Both the position numbers and the translations under genes were made by a program. DNA of 64,000 bases from Eulemur rufifrons (taxonomy: Eukaryota; Chordata; Mammalia; Primates; Lemuridae). The notes under the pieces are model-generated. The model saw only the letters and a list, made by a program, of their open reading frames with translations, was not told the DNA's origin and searched no databases. Location of the stretch: positions 62,501 through 126,500 of the forward strand of contig NW_027182922.1 in NCBI RefSeq assembly GCF_041146395.1. Reading direction: 5' to 3'. Shown piece after piece: positions 56,375-64,000 of this stretch (positions are counted from its first letter, which is position 1; each line of letters starts with the position of its first letter).

Positions 56375-58250
56375 GAAACCCACAGGCCCATACCCAGAGT
56401 ATGATAGAGTGGGTTCCCGGGTACAATCCCAGCCCCCTAAACTCCCCCCGCCCGCCTAATGCAGACAGGGCCCGTGCGCTAAGCATAAACAATACCTTTA
56501 ACAGATAACCCTAACCCTCAACATAACACCCAACCCTGTTCCTATTTCTCCCCTTAACATGTAAACCTCACGGTGCGCCTAACTTTAACCTCTTATCCTA
56601 ACGTTAATGCATAAACCATTTCCTGAGAACAACCCCATCCCGTCATTCTAACCCTATGTCCTAGTCATCACTGTGACACCTAATCCCTAACCCTAATTCT
56701 AAACCGCTAACCCTAACCGTAACCCTACCTACAACCCTAACACTGACAGTAACCCTTACTTCTAACCCCAACGCTATGCCTAACAAAAACCCTAACCCTT
56801 GACCCTAACCCTTCACCCTAACCCCTAAGCCTTACCCTAACCCTTAACCCTAATCCTAATCCTAACCATTAAACCTAACCCTAGCTCTTAAAGCTAACCC
56901 TAAACCTTACCCTCACGACTAGACCTAACCCTGACACTAACCTAACACCTAACCCTAACAAGAACCCCTAAAGCTAACCCTGAACCCTATCCCTAACCCT
57001 AGCAGTAAACTTTAACCCTAAACCTAAGCCCAACCCGTAACCCTGATCCTATCCTTTTACCCTAAAACTAACCCCTAAACCTAACCCCTATACCTCACCC
57101 TAACTCTAACCCCAATCCTAATTCTAACCATACCCCTTCATAAAACACTAACTCCTAACCGCTAACCCTAACACTAACCAAAAACCCTAATCACTAATCC
57201 CTAACCCTAACGCTTAACCTTTACCCTAACCGTTAACCCTCACCCTAAATCTTAACACTGACCCTAACCTTCACCTTTAACTCTAAGCCTAACCCTTAAC
57301 CCTACAGTAAGGAAGACCCTTAATGCTAATGGGATCCCTTATCCCTAACCCTAACACTACAGCTAAAAATAACCCTAACCTTTGATCCTAAACCTAACCC
57401 CTAACACTTACTTTAACCCCAAACCCTAACCCTAATCCTAAGCATTAAACCTAACCCTATCTCTTAACCCAAACGCTAGCCCTTACCCTAACGCCTAGAT
57501 CTAACCCTAAATCTAACCTACCGCCTAATCCTAACCTTAAGCCCTAATGCTAACTCTAACCCTGAACCCTAAAACAACCCGTAACACTTAACACTAACCC
57601 TATCCGTGAACCTTAACCCTGACCCTAACCATTACCCGCACCCAAGCATTTAACCCTGACCCTACCACTAATCCTTAAAGATAACCCTAACACTAAACCC
57701 TAACCCTAAGCCCAACACTTAACCCTAATCCTATCCCTTAACCCTAACCCTAACCCTAACCCTAATGCTAACCCCTAAACGTAACCCTAACCTTGACCAG
57801 TAAACCTAAACCTAACCTCTAACACAAACCATAGCACATAACTCTAACCGTAAAACTAACCCTAAACCTAACCATAAACCCTAACTCTTAACCTTAACAT
57901 TAAGCGTTAAATCTCACGCTAACCTTTAATCCTAACCCTAATCCAAATCTTCATCCCTAAACCTAACACTTAACCCTAACCCTGTACCAAACCCTAACCC
58001 CTCATCTTAACCCTAACCGTAAACCTCAACCCGAAACCAAAGTGTAACCGTTAAACCTAAGAGTAACCTTTAACCCTAACCCTAATCCCTAACCCTAAGC
58101 CCTCAAACTAACACTAAAGTTCATCCTTCACCCTAACCAGAATCCTAACCCTAAATCTAATTCTCAGACTTCTTGCATTCTTAGAGTTCAGAAAGCCTGC
58201 AATCCTCCCATGCCATGCGTGAAAGGAGGCTCTACCACTGTGTTCTGCAT
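56375..58250 (+). repeat. Satellite II unit 3
   Basis: 1,876 bp. The core has CACAGGCCC for CACGGGCCC. It contains an extra CTTGACCCTAACCC phrase relative to unit 2. Confidence 0.85.
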
Positions 58251-59723
58251 GAAACCCACGGGCCCATACCCAGAGAATGATCGAGTGGGTTCCCGGGTAC
58301 AATCCCAAACCCATAAACTCCTCCCGCCCACCTAATGCAGACAGGGCCCGTGCGCTAAGCATAAACAATACCTTTAACAGATAACCCTAACCCTGAACAT
58401 AACACGCAACCCTGTTCCTATTTCTCCCCTTAACACGTAAACCTCACCGTGCGCCTAACTTTAACCTCTTATCCTAAAGTTAATGCATAACCCATTTCCT
58501 GAGAACAACCCCTATCCCACAATTCTAACCCTATCACCAAGTCATCACCATGACACCTAATCCCTAACCCTAATTCTAAACCGCTAACCCTAACTGTAAC
58601 CCTACCTACAACCCTAACACTGACAGTAACCCTTACTTCTAACCCCAACGCTATGCCTAACAAAAACCCTAACCCTTGACTCTAACCCTTCACTCTAACC
58701 CCTAAGCCTTACACTAACCCTTAACCCTAATCCTAATCCTAACCATTAAACCTAACCCTAGCTCTTAAAGCTTACCCTAAACCTTACCCTCACGACTGGA
58801 CCTAACCCTGACACTAACCTAACACCTAACCCTAACCAGAACCCCTAAAGCTAATCCTGAACCCTATCCCTAACCCTAGCAGTAAATTTTAACCCTAACC
58901 TAACCGCAACCCGTATCTCTAATCCTATCCTTTTACCCTAAAACTAACCCCTAAACCTAAACCCTATACCTCACCCTAACTCTAACCCCCATCCTAATTC
59001 TAACCATACCCCTTCTTAAAACACTAACTCCTAACCGCTAACCCTAACACTAACCAAAAACCCTAATCACTAATCCCTAACTCTAACGCTTAACCTTTAC
59101 CCTAACCGTTAACCCTCACCCTAAATCTTAACACTTACCCTAACGTTAACCTTTAACTCTAAGCCTAACTCTTAACCCTACAGTAAGGAAGACCCTTAAT
59201 GCTAATGGGATCCCTTATCCCTAACCCTAACACTACAGCTAAAAATAACCCTAACCTTGATCTTTAAACCTAACCCCTAACACTTACTTTAACCCCAAAC
59301 CCTAACCCTAATCCTAAGCATTAAACCTAAACCTATCTCTTAACCCTAACGCTAGCCCTTACCCTAACGCCTAGATCTAACCCTAAATCTAACCTACCGC
59401 CTAATCCTAACCTTAAGCCCTAATGCTAACTGTAACGCTGAACCCTAAACCTACGCGTAACCCTTAACACTAACCCTATCCGTGAACCTTAACCCTGAAC
59501 CTAACCATTACCTGCACCCAAGCATTTAACCCTGACCCTACCCCTAATCCTTAATGATAACCCTAACACTAAACCCTAACCCTAAGCCCAACACTTAACC
59601 CTAATCCTATCCCTTAACCTAACCCTAACCCTAATGCTAACCCCTAAACGTAACCCTAACCGTCACCAGTAAACCTAACCCTAACCTCTAACACAAACCA
59701 TAGCACATAACTCTAACCCTAAA

Positions 59724-59754
<31 letters not shown>

Positions 59755-60119
59755 TCTTAACCTTAACATTAAGCGTTAACTCTCACGCTAACCTTTAATC
59801 CTAACACTAATCCTAATCTTCATCCCTAAACCTAACACTTAACCCTAACCCTGTACCAAACCCTAACCCCTCATCTTAACCCTAACGGTAAACCTCAACC
59901 CGAAACCAAAGTGTAACCGTCAAACCTAAGAGTAACCTTTAACCCTAACCCTAATCCCTAACCCTAAGCCCTCACCCTAACACTAAACTTCATCCTTCAC
60001 CCTAACCAGAATCCTAACCCTAAATCTAATTCTCAGACTTCTTGCTTTCTTAGAGTTTAGAAAGCCTGCAATCCTCCCATGCCATGCGTGAAAGGAGGCT
60101 CTACCACTGTGTCCTGCAT
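58251..60119 (+). repeat. Satellite II unit 4
   Basis: 1,869 bp. Its core is the most diverged (AGAGAATGATCGAG; CCCAAACCCATAAACTCC). Confidence 0.85.
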
Positions 60120-61990
60120 GAAACCCACGGGCCCATACCCAGAGTATGATAGAGTGGGTTCCCGGGTACAATCCCAGCCCCCTAAACTCCTCCCGCCCGC
60201 CTAATGCAGACAGGGCCCGTGCGCTAAGCATAAACAATACCTTTAACAGATAACCCTAACCCTGAACATAACACCCAACCCTGTTCCTATTTCTCCCCTT
60301 AACAGGTAATCCTCACCGTGCGCCTAACTTTAACCTCTTATCCTAAAGTTAATGCATAACCCATTTCCTGAGAACAACCCCTATCCCACAATTCTAACTC
60401 TATCTCCTAGTCATCACTGTGACACCTAATCCCTAACCCTAATCCTAAACCGCTAACCCTAACTGTAACCCTACCTACAACCCTAACACTGACAGTAACC
60501 CTTACTTCTAACCCCAACGCTATGCCTAACAAAAACTCTAACCCTTGGCTCTAACCCTTCACCCTAACCCCTAAGCCTTACCCTAACCCTTAACCCTAAT
60601 CCTAATCCTAACCATTAATCCTAACCCTAGCTCTTAAAGCTAAGCCTAAACCTTACCCTCACGACTGGACCTAATCCTGACACTAACCTAACACCTAACC
60701 CTAACCAGAACCCCTAAAGCTAACCCTGAACCCTATCCCTAACCCTAGCAGTAAACTTTAACCCTAAACCTAAGCCCAACCCGTAACCCTAATCCTATCC
60801 TTTTACCCTGAAACTAACCCCTAAACCTAACCCCTTTACCTCACCCTAACTCTAACCCCAGTCCTAATTCTAACCATACCCCTTCATAAAACACTAACTC
60901 CTAACCGCTAACCCTAACACTAACCAAAAACCCTAATCACTAATCCCTAACCCTAACGCTTAACCTTTACCCTAACCGTTAACCCTCACCCTAAATCTTA
61001 ACACTGACCCTAACCTTCACCTTTAACTCTAAGGCTAACCCTTAACCCTACAGTAAGGAAGACCCTTAATGCTAATGGGATCCCTTATCCCTAACCTTAA
61101 CACTACAGCTAAAAATAACCCTAACCGTTGATCCTTAAACCTAACCCCTAACACTTACTTTAACCCCAAACCCTAACCCTAATCCTAAGCATTAAACCTA
61201 ACCCTATCTCTTAACACTAACGCTAGCCCTTACCCTAACGCCTAGATCTAACCCTAAATCTAACCTACCGCCTAATCCTAACCTTAAGCCCTAATGCTAA
61301 CTCTAACCCTGAACCCTAAACCTACCCGTAACCCTTAACACTAACCCTATCCGTGAACCTTAACCCTGACCCTAACCATTACCCGCACCCAAGCATTTAA
61401 CCCTGACCCTACCCCTAATCCTTAATGATAACCCTAACACTAAACCCTAACCCTAAGCCCAACACTTAACCCTAATCCTATCCCTTAACCCTAACCCTAA
61501 TGCTAACCCCTAAACGTAACCCTAACCGTGACCAGTAAACCTAAACCTAACCTCTAACACAAACCATAGCACATAACTCTAACCCTAAAACTAACCCTAA
61601 CCCTAACCCTAACCCTAAAACCTAACTCTTAACCTTAACCCTATGCGTTAACTCTCACGCTAACCTTTAATCCTAACCCTAATCCTAATCTTCAACCCTA
61701 AACCTAACACTTAACCCTAACCCTGTACCTAACCCTAACACCCATCTTAACCCTAACCCTAAACCACAACCCGAAACGAAAGTGTAACCGTTAAACCTAA
61801 GAGTAACCTTTAACCCTAACCCTAATCCCTAATCCTAAGCCCTCACCCTAACACTAAACTTCATCCTTAACCCTAACCATAATCCTAACCCTAAATCTAA
61901 TTCTCAGACTTCTTGCTTTCTTAGAGTTTAGAAAGCCTGCAATCCTCCAATGCCATGCGTGAAAGGAGGCTCTACCACTGTGTCCTGCAT
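60120..61990 (+). repeat. Satellite II unit 5
   Basis: 1,871 bp. It holds one of the longest exact telomere-like runs seen, four CCCTAA in a row near 61,597-61,618. Confidence 0.85.
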
Positions 61991-63460
61991 GAAACCCACG
62001 GGCCCATACCCAGAGTATGATAGAGTGGGTTCCCGGGTACAATCCCAGCCCCCTAAACTCCCCCCGCCCGCCTAATGCAGACAGGGCCCGTGCGCTAAGC
62101 ATAAACAATACCTTTAACAGATAACCCTAAACCTGAACATAACACCCAACCCTGTTCCTATTTCTCCCCTTAACACGTAAACCTCACCGTGCGCCTAACT
62201 TTAACCACTTATCCTAACGTTAATGCATAACACATTTCCTGAGAACAACCCCTATCCCATAATTCTAACGCTATATCCTAGTCATCACTGTGACACCTAA
62301 TCCCTAACCCTAATTCTAAACCGCTAACCCTAATCGTAACCCTAACTACAACCCTAACACTGACAGTAACCCTTACTTCTAACCCCAACGCTATGCCTAA
62401 CAAAAACCCTAACCCTTGACTCTAACCCTTCACCCTAACCCCTAAGCCTTACCCTAATCCTAATCCTAACCATTCAACCTAACCCTAGCTCTTAAAGCTA
62501 ACCCTAAACCTTACCCTCACGACTAGACCTAACCCTGACACTAACCTAACACCTAACCCTAACCAGAACCCCTAAAGCTAACCCTGAACCCTATCCCTAA
62601 CCCTAGCAGTAAACTTTAACCCTAAACCAAAGCCCAACCCGTAACCCTAATCCCACCCTTTTACCCTAAAACTAACCCCTAAACCTAACCCCTATACCTC
62701 ACCCTAACTCTAACCCCAATCCTAATTCTAACCATACCCCTTCATAAAACACTAACTCCTAACCGCTAACCCTAACACTAACCAAAAACCCTAATCAGTA
62801 ATCCCTAACCCTAACGCATAACCTTTACCCTAACCGTTAACCCTCACCCTAAATCTTAACACTGACCCTAACCTTCACCTTTAACTCTAAGCCTAACCCT
62901 TAACCCTACAGTAAGGAAGACCCTTAATGCTAATGGGATCCCTTATCCCTAACCCTAACACTACAGCTAAAAATAACCCTAACCTTTGATCCTTAAACCT
63001 AACCCCTAACACTTACTTTAACCCCAAACCCTAACCCTAATCCTAAGCATTAAACCTAACCCTATCTCTTAACCCTAACGCTAGCCCTTACCCTAACGCC
63101 TAGATCTAAACCATATCTAACCTACCGCCTAATCCTAACCTTAAGCCCTAATGCTAACTCTAACCCTGAACCCTAAACCTACCCGTAACCCTTAACACTA
63201 ACCCTATCCGTGAACCTTAACCCTGACCCTAACCATTACCCGCACCCAAGCATTTAACCTTGACCCTAACCCTAATCCTTAATGATAACCCTAACCATAA
63301 AACCTAACCCTAAGCCCAACACTTAACCCTAATCCTATCCCTTAACCCTAACCCTAACCCTAATGCTAACCCCTAAACGTAACCCTAACCGTGACCAGTA
63401 AACCTAAACCTAACCTCTAACACAAACCATAGCACATAACTCTAACCCTAAAACTAACCT

Positions 63461-63492
<32 letters not shown>

Positions 63493-63853
63493 TAACCTTA
63501 AACCTAAGCGTTAACTCTCACGCTAACCTTTAATCCTAACCCTAATCCTAATCTTCAACCCTAAACCTAACACTTAACCCTACCCTTTACCTAACCCTAA
63601 CCCCTCATATTAACCCTAACCGTAAACCTCAACCCTAAACCAAAGTGTAACCGTTAAACCTAAGAGTAACCTTTAACACTAACCCTAATCCCTAACCCTA
63701 AGCCCTCACCCTAACACTAAACTTCATCCTTAAGCCTAACCAGAATCCTAACCCTAAATCTAATTCTCAGACTTCTTGCTTTCTTAGAGTTTAGAAAGCC
63801 TGCAATCCTCCCATGCCATGCGTGAAAGGAGGCTCTACCACTGTGTCCTGCAT
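61991..63853 (+). repeat. Satellite II unit 6
   Basis: 1,863 bp, complete. It is slightly shorter through loss of a CCCTTAACCCTAAT-type phrase near 62,455. Confidence 0.85.
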
Positions 63854-64000
63854 GAAACCCACGGGCCCATACCCAGAGTATGATAGAGTGGGTTCCCGGG
63901 TACAATCCCAGCCCCCTAAACTCCCCCCACCCGCCTAATGCAGACAGGGCCCGTGCGCTAAGCATAAACAATACCTTTAACAGATAACCCTAACCCTGAA
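63854..64000 (+). repeat. Satellite II unit 7 (cut by window end)
   Basis: The first 147 bp of the next unit, so the array continues beyond the window. Confidence 0.85.

Larger units (their letters stand above)
52289..64000 (+). repeat. Satellite II: 1.87-kb units with degenerate CCCTAA tracts
   Basis: Units start with GAAACCCACGGGCCCATACC (minor variants) at 52289, 54153, 56375, 58251, 60120, 61991 and 63854. Each has a GC-richer core of about 150 bp, about 1.6 kb of telomere-like DNA (CTAACCC, CTAATCC, TTAACCC and similar) and a ~100-bp unique tail (TCTCAGACTTCTTGC...TGTGTCCTGCAT). Exact CCCTAA runs rarely exceed four or five copies. Units resemble each other far more than the tracts resemble pure telomere repeat. 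The C-rich strand is always +. No gene. Confidence 0.93.

Noticed and set aside
52289..64000. Functional telomere
   Set aside because: CCCTAA words are too degraded, are interrupted by a unique core and tail every 1.87 kb, and the strand polarity does not fit a right-hand end.

Overview
This is eukaryotic, heterochromatin-like DNA with no host gene that I can support. Almost every base is satellite or transposon. Two dimeric Alu elements carry the A-rich middle linker typical of strepsirrhine Alus. Together with a primate-type L1 and a betaretrovirus-like endogenous retrovirus (ERV), they point to a strepsirrhine primate, most likely a lemur. The locus is probably subtelomeric or pericentromeric.

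Positions 1-52,288 are a tandem satellite (satellite I, monomer about 547 bp, roughly 58 monomers) interrupted by insertions. The left part (1-14,994) has older, divergent monomers with a striking central palindrome of up to 55 bp and a YY1-like motif. The right part (15,334-52,288) is younger and more homogeneous. It is built from a few monomer types that recur in order (A or A', then B, then C), with expanded T-tracts and a decayed palindrome. Three retroelements sit in the same ~25-bp stretch of the monomer: an antisense 3' fragment of L1 (1,695-2,116), a full-length sense L1 (2,139-8,446; ORF1 open, ORF2 broken) and an Alu (14,995-15,333).

One ERV insertion became part of the satellite. 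Two near-identical 6.27-kb proviruses (23,969-30,238 and 34,082-40,351) and a 965-bp solo LTR (43,649-44,613) lie at the same position of the A' monomer, with the same 6-bp target duplication. Three empty A' monomers remain as pre-integration controls. The two proviruses are copies made by a 10,113-bp tandem duplication of satellite plus provirus. The element has a tRNA-Ser-type primer binding site, a dUTPase-protease order typical of betaretroviruses, a large pol deletion, and a mostly open env transmembrane region that runs into the 3' LTR. Its LTR holds a duplicated U5 hairpin with a paired (compensatory) base change and an embedded piece of primer binding site. The provirus is broken in gag, pro, pol and env.

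From 52,289 to the end lies a second satellite (satellite II): about 1.87-kb units, six complete and a seventh cut by the window edge. Each unit joins a GC-richer core to about 1.6 kb of highly degenerate CCCTAA telomere-like sequence, always C-rich on the + strand. Unit 2 carries a private Alu. The switch between satellites is abrupt, with only 2 bp of microhomology. Nothing here works as an operon or pathway. The interest lies in the architecture: how a retrovirus, a palindrome-bearing satellite and a fossil telomere tract were co-amplified.
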